From: DATLBY01 sp035526665
GTDB lineage: Bacteria; Acidobacteriota; Terriglobia; Bryobacterales; Bryobacteraceae
Direction: 5' to 3'
DNA length: 38,388 nucleotides
Assembly (NCBI GenBank): GCA_035526665.1
Contig: DATLBY010000074.1
Span: 1 to 38,388, forward strand
Both the position numbers and the translations under genes were made by a program. Positions 1 through 8,188 of the stretch are shown one piece after another. Position 1 is the stretch's first letter. Every line of letters starts with the position of its first letter. Below the pieces are notes generated by a model. It ran no database searches. It was not told the DNA's origin and saw nothing but the letters and a program-made list of their open reading frames with translations.

Positions 1-1650
1 ACCGGCGATGGTTTGGAGCCGCTCGCGCACATTGCGGTGAATAATCATCCGGCTCTCATCCTTGAGATAACCGGTTAGCAGAACATTCCAGTTACCCTGC
101 CACAGGGCGGTGGCAAGGCGCATGCCGAAGCCTGCGATGGGGAAGCCGCCGGTTCCTTCATAGCGCGTGTGGACGTTGTCGTTGCCCGCCGGATAATTGA
201 ACTCGGGCCTGCCGGTGCGCACGAAAATCGGCTCGTGGGTAATTTCCCCGAAATACAGTTCCGGGCGGGTCAATTTGAGGCTGGTGGTCTTTACCAGCGC
301 CGGCGCATCCTGGATGAAAAGGTGGGGCGCGCCGTTGGGTGTGATGCGGTTCGCTTCCGCCATAACCAGGCCGTACCCGTGCGTGTAGATAAAGTGCGGA
401 TTGATCCAGTTAGAGCGCGCGTCCGCCAGTTGCCGTACATCCAGCTCTCGCGGCGTCAGCAGAACCTGCCGCAACTGGCCGTCAATCATGTAGCGATCGA
501 CGTCTGTGTCGGCGAAAACATAGTATTGCCGGAGAGCCTGTATCTGCGTCACAGTGTCGTGAAAGGCGCGCCAATCCCACAAGCGAACATTGTCCAAGAG
601 CGGACGGTTCCGTACCGCGTCGATGGGCGCCTCCAGTTTTGCCGGGAACTGCACTTCCTTGACTTTGGCCTGCAGGCCGTAGGCTGACCGGGTGGCCTCA
701 ATGTGGCGCTGGATGTACGGCTTCTCCAGCGAGATCTCATTTGGACGCACGTAGAGCGCGGATACGATGGGTGGAACCAGCAAAGGAAGCAGCAGAAGCA
801 CCGCGGCGGCGAGCGCTAGTTTGATGCGCTTCAACCAGATCAGAAGCGCCGTAAGAACACAGATGAGGACCGACATCCAGAGCAGCGGTAGCTGCACCCG
901 CTCATTCACAAAATCCATGCCGACCAGGAAGCGATGCTCGTCGAGCAGCATACTGTAGCGCGACAGATAGAACTGCACGGCAAAGGAGAGCAGGAGAACC
1001 ACTCCGATGGTCCGGAGGAATAAAGACTCGGGAGCGCCGCTCAAGCGCAGATCCTCAATATTGAAGGCAATGCCCGTGTCGGCGCGGTGAAGAAATTGAG
1101 ATTGTAGCTGCGCGCCGCGCGCAGAGAGCCAGAAGACCAGAGCCGAAGCGATGGCGAGGGTACGGACGAACTGCAGAAGATGCGCGTAGAAAGGCAGATC
1201 AAAGAAGTAGAAGGCGAGAGGCCGCCCGAACACGGGGTCGTGCCAGCCGGCGGCGTCCGGAGCAAGACCTCGAGCTCCTACATACCGGATGAGGGTCCAG
1301 TCCTCCGCAAAGTGAATCAGAGCGAGAAAGAGAGCGATGACGATGAGCAGCAGCGTGGAGATCCGCGCGAGCATCCGGTTGCGGCCGAAGGCGGCGCCTC
1401 CGAACTTCAATCCGCGGGCGTGGGCCGCCCACAAGATGGCGAAAGCCAGCAGAGCCGCGAGAGCCGCCGGGGCGATCGTATAGAACATCATGGTGGTCCA
1501 TGTCTGGACCTGCCCGAGTTCCTTCCACCACTGATAATCGATCAGGTAAGAGGCGCCTGTGCGAGCGCCGATGAGCAGCGCGAGTGCAATCAGGATGAAG
1601 ATGACGCGGCGTGGAGGTCCCTCGCGCGGTGCGATGCTGCGTACCACCAT
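1..1650 (-). CDS. UPF0182 (COG1615) family large membrane protein, C-terminus beyond the window
   Basis: The minus-strand frame starting at 1650 stays open for 550 codons to the window edge, so the gene is partial. It begins MVVRSIAPREGPPRR and is preceded by GGAGCG about 8 bases upstream, which fixes the start. The first roughly 310 codons contain at least five long hydrophobic stretches, for example MMFYTIAPAALAALLAFAI and STLLLIVIALFLALIHFA. After them comes a soluble part with the family-typical stretch YIQRHIEATRSAYGL, then WINPHFIYTHGYG and PAGNDNVHTRYEGTGG. UPF0182 proteins are usually near 900 residues with N-terminal membrane helices and a large extracytoplasmic domain; their function is unknown. 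The gene sits 12 bases after pyrC and is probably cotranscribed with it. The family call is from recognised sequence patterns. Confidence 0.88.
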   Translation of the reverse strand, partial: MVVRSIAPREGPPRRVIFILIALALLIGARTGASYLIDYQWWKELGQVQTWTTMMFYTIAPAALAALLAFAILWAAHARGLKFGGAAFGRNRMLARISTLLLIVIALFLALIHFAEDWTLIRYVGARGLAPDAAGWHDPVFGRPLAFYFFDLPFYAHLLQFVRTLAIASALVFWLSARGAQLQSQFLHRADTGIAFNIEDLRLSGAPESLFLRTIGVVLLLSFAVQFYLSRYSMLLDEHRFLVGMDFVNERVQLPLLWMSVLICVLTALLIWLKRIKLALAAAVLLLLPLLVPPIVSALYVRPNEISLEKPYIQRHIEATRSAYGLQAKVKEVQFPAKLEAPIDAVRNRPLLDNVRLWDWRAFHDTVTQIQALRQYYVFADTDVDRYMIDGQLRQVLLTPRELDVRQLADARSNWINPHFIYTHGYGLVMAEANRITPNGAPHLFIQDAPALVKTTSLKLTRPELYFGEITHEPIFVRTGRPEFNYPAGNDNVHTRYEGTGGFPIAGFGMRLATALWQGNWNVLLTGYLKDESRMIIHRNVRERLQTIAG

Positions 1651-1662
1651 GGGCGGTCGCTC

Positions 1663-2949
1663 CTATTCTTTGTCGATGCGCCAAACGAAAGCGCCGTTCA
1701 CGATAGTACCAGTTGGACCGCCTCGGAAACGGTGACCGTCAAACGGTGAGTTGCGGCTTTTCGACTGGGAACGGTTCACGTCGTAGGTCCACTCATGATC
1801 CGGGTGAATAAGCGTGACATCGCCAGGCCCGCCTGCAAAGAGCTTGCCACGATCGAGCGAGAGAACACCGGCAGGCCCCGTGGTGTAGAGCTCCACCATT
1901 CGCATCAGGCTGATTTTCCCGGTATGAACCAGCTTCTCAAGCGTGAGCCCGATAGCTGTCTCCAGACCCGTTATGCCGAAGGGACACTTCTCGAACTCCT
2001 GCATCTTTTCACTGCCGGCATGCGGGGCATGGTCCGTGGCCAGCACATCGATGGAGCCATCGGCCAGACCTTCGACGATCGCCTCCACGTCGCCGTGCGA
2101 GCGCAGCGGGGGCTTCATTTTGTAATTGCTGTCGTACGGCTTCATATCCGCATCGCAGATCGCGAAGTGGTGGGGAGTGGATTCTGACGTGACGGCAAGG
2201 CCGCGTGACTTGGCAAAAGCCACCATCGCCACGGAATGACGAGCGGAGATGTGGGCTACGTGATAGCGTGCGCCGGTCAGCTCTGCGAGCAGAATATCCC
2301 GTGCGACCATGACGTCTTCCGCGGCGGACGGTATGCCGCCCAGGCCCATGCGGACAGATTCGAGTCCTTCATGCATGTCGCCGCCGGCGCTCAGGTCGAG
2401 GTCTTCGCAGTGATTGATGATGGGAATTCCGAACGCGCGCGCCGATTCCATGGCCCGGCGCATGACGCGGGCGTTCATCACAGGCCGCCCGTCGTCGGAA
2501 ATGGCAACGACGCCGGCAGCCTTCATCGAGCCTATGGACGCAAGCTCTTCGCCTTTGCTACCTTTGGTGATCGCGCCGATTGGAAACACATTCACCACAG
2601 CGAAGCGGCGAGCCCTCTCGATGATGTAGTTGGTTACCGTCGGGCTATCGTTCACCGGCAGGGTATTCGGCATGCAGCAGACGGAGGTGAATCCCCCAGC
2701 GGCCGCGGCGCGGGCCCCGCTCTCAATCGATTCGGCGTGCTCGAACCCCGGCTCGCGCAGGTGGACGTGCATGTCGATAAATCCGGGAGCCACGATCATT
2801 CCGGAAGCATCGAAGACCTCCGCGCCTGCTGTATCGATGCCGGCGGCAATGGCGGCGACCTTCCCGTCTTCCAGGAGGACGTCGGCGACGCAATCCAGAC
2901 TGCTGGCAGGGTCGAGAATGCGGCCGTTTTTAATGAGGAGTTTTGGCAT
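1663..2949 (-). CDS. pyrC: Dihydroorotase (type I, PyrC)
   Basis: Cyclises N-carbamoyl-L-aspartate to dihydroorotate, the third step of de novo pyrimidine synthesis, in the cytoplasm. The 428-residue length fits type I dihydroorotases. Amidohydrolase landmarks are in order: the metal site DMHVHLREPG (His61, His63), AISDDGRPVMN at about 149-159, IINHCED with His180, VAHIS with His233, and VLATDHAPH with the catalytic Asp at 306. The N-terminal and C-terminal segments form the usual small beta-sandwich of the composite barrel. The start at 2949 has no clear ribosome site, but the protein aligns well from MPKLLIKNGRILDP. It lies 52 bases after pyrB, in the order pyrR-kinase-pyrB-pyrC, so it belongs to the pyrimidine operon. 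Confidence 0.97.
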   Translation of the reverse strand: MPKLLIKNGRILDPASSLDCVADVLLEDGKVAAIAAGIDTAGAEVFDASGMIVAPGFIDMHVHLREPGFEHAESIESGARAAAAGGFTSVCCMPNTLPVNDSPTVTNYIIERARRFAVVNVFPIGAITKGSKGEELASIGSMKAAGVVAISDDGRPVMNARVMRRAMESARAFGIPIINHCEDLDLSAGGDMHEGLESVRMGLGGIPSAAEDVMVARDILLAELTGARYHVAHISARHSVAMVAFAKSRGLAVTSESTPHHFAICDADMKPYDSNYKMKPPLRSHGDVEAIVEGLADGSIDVLATDHAPHAGSEKMQEFEKCPFGITGLETAIGLTLEKLVHTGKISLMRMVELYTTGPAGVLSLDRGKLFAGGPGDVTLIHPDHEWTYDVNRSQSKSRNSPFDGHRFRGGPTGTIVNGAFVWRIDKE

Positions 2950-3001
2950 TTATATGTGCAATCGGTGAGCTGATGTTTCGCAGGTTGACGGCCTGCCCGC
3001 C

Positions 3002-3925
3002 TCAGGCGGCTCCCTGCAGGATTCGTTCGAGCACAGCCATGCGGACGGCGATCCCATTTTCCACCTGATTTAGGATTACGCTCCGTTGGGAGTCGGCAAC
3101 TTCGGAGGAGATTTCACGGCCGCGGTTAATAGGACCCGGGTGCATCACGATGACATTCGAGCGGGCCAGGCTCATGTGCTCCAGGCGCAATCCGTAAAAG
3201 CGAAAGTATTCACCGGCCGGGTAAGAGCTCTCGTGCTGCCGCTCCAGCTGGACGCGGAGCATCATGATAACGTCGGCCTCCCGGATGGCGTCGCGAATAT
3301 CGTAGCAAAGAGTAACGCCAGGGGCGATGCGCGCCAGTTCGGCGGGCAGGAGCGGGGCGGGGCCGCAGAGGACGATATCGGCGCCGAATTTGGAGAGCAG
3401 GTGGATATTGGAACGGGCCACGCGGCTATGGGCAATGTCGCCGATGATGGCGACCCTCAGGCCGTCCAGGCGCTCGCGCCTGTCCAGTATCGTCCTGGCA
3501 TCGAGCAGCGCCTGCGTGGGATGTTCATGAGCGCCGTCTCCGGCGTTGATGATGGGAGTGGGCAGGTGGCGCGACAGGAAATGCGGAGCGCCGGAGGCCG
3601 CATGGCGCATGATGATCGCGTCCGGACGCATGGCGCCGAGCGTGTTCAGCGTGTCTACCAAGGACTCTCCCTTGGATACGCTGGAGCCCGAGGCGGAAAT
3701 AGAAACGGCGTCCGCACCCAGGCTCTTAGCCGCGATTTCGAAGCTGATTCGCGTACGCGTCGAGGCCTCAAAGAAAAGATTCACCACCATTCTGCCGCGC
3801 AAGGTGTCAAGGCGTTTGAACGGCCGGTTCTCTAAAGGCTGGAAATGTTTAGCTCGATCGAGAATGCTTTCAATTTCGGGGCGCTGGAGCGCTTCAATTC
3901 CTAATAAGCCTTTTTGCATTGTCAT
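3002..3925 (-). CDS. pyrB: Aspartate carbamoyltransferase catalytic subunit
   Basis: Condenses carbamoyl phosphate with aspartate, the committed step of pyrimidine synthesis. The 307 residues carry the carbamoyl-phosphate loop FFEASTRTR (STRTR at 55-59), the SVSKGES loop (Lys85), the GDGAHEHPTQALLD motif and the C-terminal MHPGPINRG. No pyrI regulatory subunit is visible nearby, so the enzyme is probably regulated at the gene level, with PyrR as the obvious candidate. The start ATG at 3925 overlaps the stop of the upstream histidine kinase gene in an ATGA junction, which implies translational coupling; a second in-frame ATG six bases further in is possible. Identity is secure; only the exact start is open. 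Confidence 0.97.
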   Translation of the reverse strand: MTMQKGLLGIEALQRPEIESILDRAKHFQPLENRPFKRLDTLRGRMVVNLFFEASTRTRISFEIAAKSLGADAVSISASGSSVSKGESLVDTLNTLGAMRPDAIIMRHAASGAPHFLSRHLPTPIINAGDGAHEHPTQALLDARTILDRRERLDGLRVAIIGDIAHSRVARSNIHLLSKFGADIVLCGPAPLLPAELARIAPGVTLCYDIRDAIREADVIMMLRVQLERQHESSYPAGEYFRFYGLRLEHMSLARSNVIVMHPGPINRGREISSEVADSQRSVILNQVENGIAVRMAVLERILQGAA

Positions 3926-5337
3926 TCGCCGGCGGATTTGGCCTTGCCGCCCGTCCTATCCGGGATAGTGAAAAAAAAGACCGAGCCCAGGCCGGGTTTC
4001 GACTCTACCCAGATGCGTCCGCCGTGGCGCTCTGCGATCTTTTTACACATGGAGAGACCCAGGCCCGTTCCTTCAAACTCTTTTTTGTGCAGCCGTTTAA
4101 AAATCCCAAAGATCTCATCATGGTGCTGGGGATCAATCCCGATTCCATTGTCGCGAACGGAAAACACCACCTCACCATCTTTCTTTTCGGCTCCAATGTG
4201 GATGTCTGGATTACGCTCGCCCCGATATTTTAAAGCATTGCCGATCAGGTTCTGGAAAATCTGGCCGAGACGTACCGAATCATACACGACGGCAGGCAGG
4301 GGATCGTGGGTCACGGCCGCTTTGGCCTCGGCGATGGTGACTTTCAGGTTGGAAAGAACGTTTTTCAGAACGATCTCCGGATCGACGGGCGAGACAGACT
4401 CCTCCGGATCTTCGTTGGCGCGCGAATAGTCCAGAAGATCCTTGATCAGGAGGTTCATGCGTTTGACACCCTCGACAGCGTACCCGATAAACATGTCGGC
4501 GTCCTGATCCAGTTTGCCTTTGTAGCGGCGCTGGAGCAGTTCGGTGTAGGTGCCCACCATGCGTAGCGGTTCCTGCAGATCGTGAGAGGCGACGTAGGCA
4601 AATTGCTGAAGATCTTCATTCGAGCGTTGGAGAGCCTCGGTGCGCTGGGCGACGCGGCGCTCCAGATCCGCATTGATCTGGCGTATGCGCTCCTCCTCCC
4701 GCCGGCGTTCGGCGGTCTCCCGCCGCACCGACACCCAGATAATCCAGATGGACACAGAGTTCATGAGGAGCACGGCGCCGAAGAGCAGCATGGTGCTCAC
4801 AAAATTTTGTCGCTGCGCCTGCGTACGTTCGGCCAGCAGGCGGTTTTCCACCCGGATCATCATCTGAATCACCCGGGCGATGTCATCCATCGCCTGCGCC
4901 CCTCGATTCGACAGCAGGACACGGGAAACGGCCTCAACGCCTTCGGATTTACGCAGTTCGATGGTTTTCTGCAGCTCCTCGAATTTTTGAGGAATGATAG
5001 GCTCGAGCAGCTTGATGTTGTAGCGCTGATCCTCATTTTCGGTGGTCAGTACCTTCAACTGCTTAATATCCGCGTCGACGGCAGCAAGCTTTCCCTGAAT
5101 GGGAGCGAGATAGGATTCCTCGCCTGTGATGATGAACTCGCGTTGGGCAACCTGTACATCCTTCAGATTGGACAGAAGAATTTCCAGGCGGCGCACGACC
5201 TGATTGGTGCGGGCGACATCGTCGGCGGATTCGATGAGCGATCGCGAGTTGCGGTACGCCATCAAGCCAAGCAGGAAAGGGACGGCCGCCAGCAGCCAGA
5301 AGCCCCTGTTAATTCGTTGCTGGGCGGTCCAATTCAT
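3922..5337 (-). CDS. Membrane sensor histidine kinase with CHASE3-like sensor, inserted in the pyr operon
   Basis: A 471-residue transmembrane kinase. Residues about 13-29 and 182-203 are membrane helices. Between them is a helical extracytoplasmic region with the CHASE3-type features AQREFIITGEESYL and SNRGAQAMDDI. A coiled coil (about 205-245) leads to a HisKA domain with FAYVASHDLQEPLRM (phospho-acceptor His252). The HATPase domain has N-box NLIGNALKYRG, DNGIGID and GTGLGLSMCKKI. All catalytic motifs are intact. It has no receiver domain and no response regulator beside it. Its ATG follows the pyrR stop with no gap and its stop overlaps the pyrB start by four bases, so it is built into the pyr transcript. 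The ligand cannot be read from sequence. Confidence 0.93.
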   Translation of the reverse strand: MNWTAQQRINRGFWLLAAVPFLLGLMAYRNSRSLIESADDVARTNQVVRRLEILLSNLKDVQVAQREFIITGEESYLAPIQGKLAAVDADIKQLKVLTTENEDQRYNIKLLEPIIPQKFEELQKTIELRKSEGVEAVSRVLLSNRGAQAMDDIARVIQMMIRVENRLLAERTQAQRQNFVSTMLLFGAVLLMNSVSIWIIWVSVRRETAERRREEERIRQINADLERRVAQRTEALQRSNEDLQQFAYVASHDLQEPLRMVGTYTELLQRRYKGKLDQDADMFIGYAVEGVKRMNLLIKDLLDYSRANEDPEESVSPVDPEIVLKNVLSNLKVTIAEAKAAVTHDPLPAVVYDSVRLGQIFQNLIGNALKYRGERNPDIHIGAEKKDGEVVFSVRDNGIGIDPQHHDEIFGIFKRLHKKEFEGTGLGLSMCKKIAERHGGRIWVESKPGLGSVFFFTIPDRTGGKAKSAGE

Positions 5338-5898
5338 CTATTCAGATGAGGCGGCTCTTTCTACGAGGAGTACCTTTTCCATCTGGTCGATTTCCTGAAA
5401 CTTCACTTCAATTATTTCATGGTCCGCGGTCTGCACCATGCGGCCCACGTAGCGGGCTTCAATCGGCAGTTCGCGGTGTCCCCGGTCGATCAAGACACAG
5501 AGTTGCACGCGGGCGGGGCGGCCGTGATCGAACAAAGCATCCAGCGCCGCGCGTATCGTCCGGCCGGTATAAAGGACGTCATCGAAGAGGATAATGTCTT
5601 TGCCTGTCACCGGGAACTGGATATCGGTAGCGTTGACGACGGGTTGCACTCCAACCGTCGAAAGGTCGTCGCGGTAGAGATTTATATCCAGGGTGCCGAC
5701 AGGAATCGACCGGTCCTCCAGATTGAAGATCTTCTGCGCCATACGCTCCGCAAGCGGCACCCCGCGCCGGCGGATACCAATGAAGGCCAGCTTATCCAGA
5801 TCTTGCGTCTTTTCCAGAACTTCGTGGGCCAAGCGCACGAGTGTACGGTCTATTTCCGAGGCGCTCATCAACTGAGACTTTTCGCGGGTAAAGATCAT
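5338..5898 (-). CDS. pyrR: PyrR, pyrimidine operon regulator / uracil phosphoribosyltransferase
   Basis: PyrR proteins bind UMP or UTP and pyr mRNA to attenuate the operon, and many also make UMP from uracil and PRPP. The 186-residue product has the diagnostic PRPP-binding loop ILFDDVLYTGRTIRAALD (about 103-120), the GIRRRGVPLAERM segment and the VLIDRGHRELPI stretch conserved in PyrR. The start at 5898 gives a length that lines up with characterised PyrR proteins; an internal ATG at residue 11 would cut the first strand. It is followed without a gap by the histidine kinase gene. Only 29 bases separate it from the upstream DUF5615 gene, and I see no attenuator fold there, so how it regulates here is unclear. 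Confidence 0.95.
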   Translation of the reverse strand: MIFTREKSQLMSASEIDRTLVRLAHEVLEKTQDLDKLAFIGIRRRGVPLAERMAQKIFNLEDRSIPVGTLDINLYRDDLSTVGVQPVVNATDIQFPVTGKDIILFDDVLYTGRTIRAALDALFDHGRPARVQLCVLIDRGHRELPIEARYVGRMVQTADHEIIEVKFQEIDQMEKVLLVERAASSE

Positions 5899-5927
5899 GG
5901 GAGGGTGGACTTTTCAGGCTAGCACAG

Positions 5928-6317
5928 CTATTTATGCCCAGCGGCCGAGGGTGTCTGAATGGGAAGAATACGGACGCTGGAACGGCAGGCGTCAATGGTG
6001 ACGAAGGCTCCTGCGTCGAAATCCACCTGATGACGCTGCAGCGCCTGAATCAGAAACTCACCAAGCGCCGCGGGCGTGACGTCCATCGTTCTTATCTGCA
6101 GAACGCTGGGGCCCGAGGCCATGGTAGCCGAGATCATCGCGCCGAACTCAAGTTGATGAGTGAAAACGACATAGCCGGCGACGCGGGCCCAGTGAAATAC
6201 CACCTCATCAGTGGCTCGCGGATCGCCCAGCTTGGTCCAGTGAATCGCTTCGAACCCTGCGCTTTGCAGAACGGTTACCCATCCCGGCGACAGATTCATG
6301 TCGATGAGAATCTTCAC
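5928..6317 (-). CDS. DUF5615 PIN-like protein, probable toxin
   Basis: A 129-residue protein starting MKILIDMNLSPGW, the DUF5615/Mut7-C-like PIN fold signature with an acidic residue at position 6. Further features are SAGFEAIHWTKLGDP and GYVVFTHQLEFG. Members of this family are found almost always next to DUF433 proteins and are regarded as ribonuclease-like toxins of a type II toxin-antitoxin pair. Its start overlaps the stop of the DUF433 gene by four bases (ATGA), matching that pairing. The toxic activity is inferred from family and context. It ends 29 bases before pyrR and probably shares its transcript. Confidence 0.85.
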   Translation of the reverse strand: MKILIDMNLSPGWVTVLQSAGFEAIHWTKLGDPRATDEVVFHWARVAGYVVFTHQLEFGAMISATMASGPSVLQIRTMDVTPAALGEFLIQALQRHQVDFDAGAFVTIDACRSSVRILPIQTPSAAGHK

Positions 6318-6556
6318 GGCTGCTGGAGGGGGACCTCAATCTCTTCCACGCGCCACGCGGCATAAACGAGGGCTTCCCGGATGTCCTCGGGCTCAAGGTA
6401 CGGGTAAGCCTGCAGAATCTCTTCCGTGGTGCGGCCCGCCGCCACCAGGCTAACCACCATGCCTACCGTGACGCGGAGTCCCCGGATGCAAGGCCGGCCG
6501 CCCATTACTCCCGGATGGAAGCTGATTCGGGCGAGATGCTGGATCGGCGTCGCCAT
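6314..6556 (-). CDS. DUF433 protein, probable antitoxin
   Basis: An 80-residue protein with the DUF433 core: RISFHPGVMGGRPCIRGLRV, then a helix-turn-helix-like part with TTEEILQAYPYLEPEDIREA and the closing ALVYAAWR. In this family the N-terminal part resembles a small DNA-binding helical domain and the protein is the presumed antitoxin partner of DUF5615. It is first in the pair and overlaps the DUF5615 gene by four bases. A weak AAGGG lies just upstream of the ATG. Autoregulation of the pair would be usual but no operator was seen. Confidence 0.86.
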   Translation of the reverse strand: MATPIQHLARISFHPGVMGGRPCIRGLRVTVGMVVSLVAAGRTTEEILQAYPYLEPEDIREALVYAAWRVEEIEVPLQQP

Positions 6557-6560
6557 ACCC

Positions 6561-6863
6561 TTAGTATCGCTTCAATCGGGACCGGATGCGTTTGGTGAGC
6601 CGCTCAATCGTATCGATCTGTTTCAGAGAGGTGAGCGAGAGCACGTGCTGATCATTTTTCTCAAGTTCTAACTTCAATTCCTCGGCAAGCTTTGCCAGTT
6701 GAGTGACGTCCTGGAGCGTTTTTTTGTGCTCGGCCTTGAGAATCTCCTCTTTTTGCACCTTGCCGTTCGGAAGCCGCGGTTCCTCTGTCTGATCACTTGG
6801 ATGGCGCGACTGTGCGGGGGCCAACGTCACCGCCAGCAGTAGAAGAAAAAGGCTGAACCGCAT
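6561..6863 (-). CDS. Small exported protein of unknown function
   Basis: I do not recognise a family. From the ATG at 6863 it is 100 residues: a signal peptide (MRFSLFLLLLAVTLAPAQS) followed by a charged, mostly helical region rich in Lys and Glu, with an EEILKAEHKKTLQDVTQLAKLAEELKLELE stretch split by no proline, suggesting a coiled coil, and a basic tail ending RSRLKRY. A GTG start 15 bases further upstream (6878) would add MYYRS before the signal peptide and is less likely. Its stop is four bases before the DUF433 start. It is divergent from hom, the two starts being only 20 bases apart. Confidence 0.7.
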   Translation of the reverse strand: MRFSLFLLLLAVTLAPAQSRHPSDQTEEPRLPNGKVQKEEILKAEHKKTLQDVTQLAKLAEELKLELEKNDQHVLSLTSLKQIDTIERLTKRIRSRLKRY

Positions 6864-6883
6864 ACTGCGATAATACACAGGAT

Positions 6884-8188
6884 ATGCAGCAGGTGAATGT
6901 GGGCATTGTCGGACTCGGCAATGTAGGGATGGGCACTCTTGGCTTGCTCATGCAAAACGCTGAGCAGATTGCACTGAAGCTTGGCTTCGAACTGAAGGTG
7001 ACCGGCGTCTGCAGCCGCGGCGTTCTAGACAAGAAGCTGCCCGATGGGATGGACGGAGTGTTCAAAACCACGGCATGGCAAGAACTGGTGGCGCGGCCGG
7101 ATATTCACATTGTGGCTGAACTGGTGGGCGGGACGACGGTGGCGCGGGAGATTATCAACGCGGCGATCGACGCCAAGAAGTCCGTTGTGACCGCGAATAA
7201 GGAGTTGATGGCCCTCTCCGGAGCCGATTTATGGGATCGGGCCATCCGGGCCGGAATCAACCTCGCGATGGAGGCAAGCGTCGCCGGGGGCATCCCTATC
7301 CATGCCGTCCTGCGAGAGGGGATTTCCGGAGACCGCGTAACGTCCTTATACGGAATCCTAAACGGCACTTCCAACTTCATCCTGACTGAGATTGAAAAGA
7401 GCGGCGCGGCCTTTGACGAAGTGCTGGCGGAGGCTCAGCGGTTGGGATACGCCGAGGCGGACCCCACGGCGGATATCGACGGCTTGGACGCGCGTTCGAA
7501 GCTGGCTATTCTTGCCGCCTTGGCATTCGGCGAAAAGATTACTCCTTCAGATATCTATACGGACGGTATCCGGCGCATCTCGCCCATGGATTTTCAGTAT
7601 GCCCACCATTTGGGGCACACGATCAAGCTCCTCTGCACGGCCAGGCAGACGCCGTCCGGCCTCATCCTGTCGGTGCGCCCTTCCCTGATTGCGAAATCGA
7701 CGATTCTGGCCAATGTACAGGGCGCATATAATGCTGTTTGGGTTCGCGGGATTTTCGGAGGCGATACGTTTTACTATGGCCGGGGAGCCGGTCCGGATCC
7801 CACCGGCGTGGCAGTTGCGAGCGATCTGATGAGGGTGGCGCGAGAGATCCGGTCCGGCAGCCCCGAGCGGGTTTCCCCGTTTGCGCATCCGAGGCTGGGC
7901 GAGTATAAGCCGATCTCCGTAGCGCTGCAGAAGAGCGCTTATTATCTGCGATTTCGTGTGCACGACCGGCCTGGAATCATCGCCTCGCTCTCCGCGATTC
8001 TGGCCGAGAAAAACATCAGCCTGGATGCCGTTCTGCAGCTGCCAACCGATTCCAAGCAGGATCTTCCGTTTGTGATTACCGTGGAGCCCACGTCGGAGCA
8101 GGCGATCCGCGATGCGGTGCAGCGCATGTCCACGCTGGATTTTCTGGCCGATGCGCCGCTGGCGCTCCCGATGGAGCCGCCGCTATGA
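6884..8188 (+). CDS. hom: Homoserine dehydrogenase with C-terminal ACT domain
   Basis: Reduces aspartate semialdehyde to homoserine for threonine and methionine synthesis. The 434-residue protein has the nucleotide-binding GIVGLGNVGMGTLG at 7-20, then TANKELMA, the family signature ILNGTSNFILTEIE and GLDARSKLAILAALAFG of the substrate domain. The C-terminal ACT domain is about 350-425 (RVHDRPGIIASLSAILAEK), the usual site of threonine feedback inhibition. Length and domain order are typical of monofunctional enzymes. The ATG at 6884 has AGGA a few bases upstream; a GTG at codon 4 is an alternative. The stop overlaps the next gene in an ATGA junction. Confidence 0.96.
   Translation: MQQVNVGIVGLGNVGMGTLGLLMQNAEQIALKLGFELKVTGVCSRGVLDKKLPDGMDGVFKTTAWQELVARPDIHIVAELVGGTTVAREIINAAIDAKKSVVTANKELMALSGADLWDRAIRAGINLAMEASVAGGIPIHAVLREGISGDRVTSLYGILNGTSNFILTEIEKSGAAFDEVLAEAQRLGYAEADPTADIDGLDARSKLAILAALAFGEKITPSDIYTDGIRRISPMDFQYAHHLGHTIKLLCTARQTPSGLILSVRPSLIAKSTILANVQGAYNAVWVRGIFGGDTFYYGRGAGPDPTGVAVASDLMRVAREIRSGSPERVSPFAHPRLGEYKPISVALQKSAYYLRFRVHDRPGIIASLSAILAEKNISLDAVLQLPTDSKQDLPFVITVEPTSEQAIRDAVQRMSTLDFLADAPLALPMEPPL

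Noticed and set aside
2236..3835. Long plus-strand open frames opposite pyrC and pyrB
   Set aside because: They mirror the codon bias of the real minus-strand genes and show no domain features.
5899..5927. PyrR-binding attenuator upstream of pyrR
   Set aside because: Only 29 bases are available and no anti-terminator/terminator pair can be drawn.
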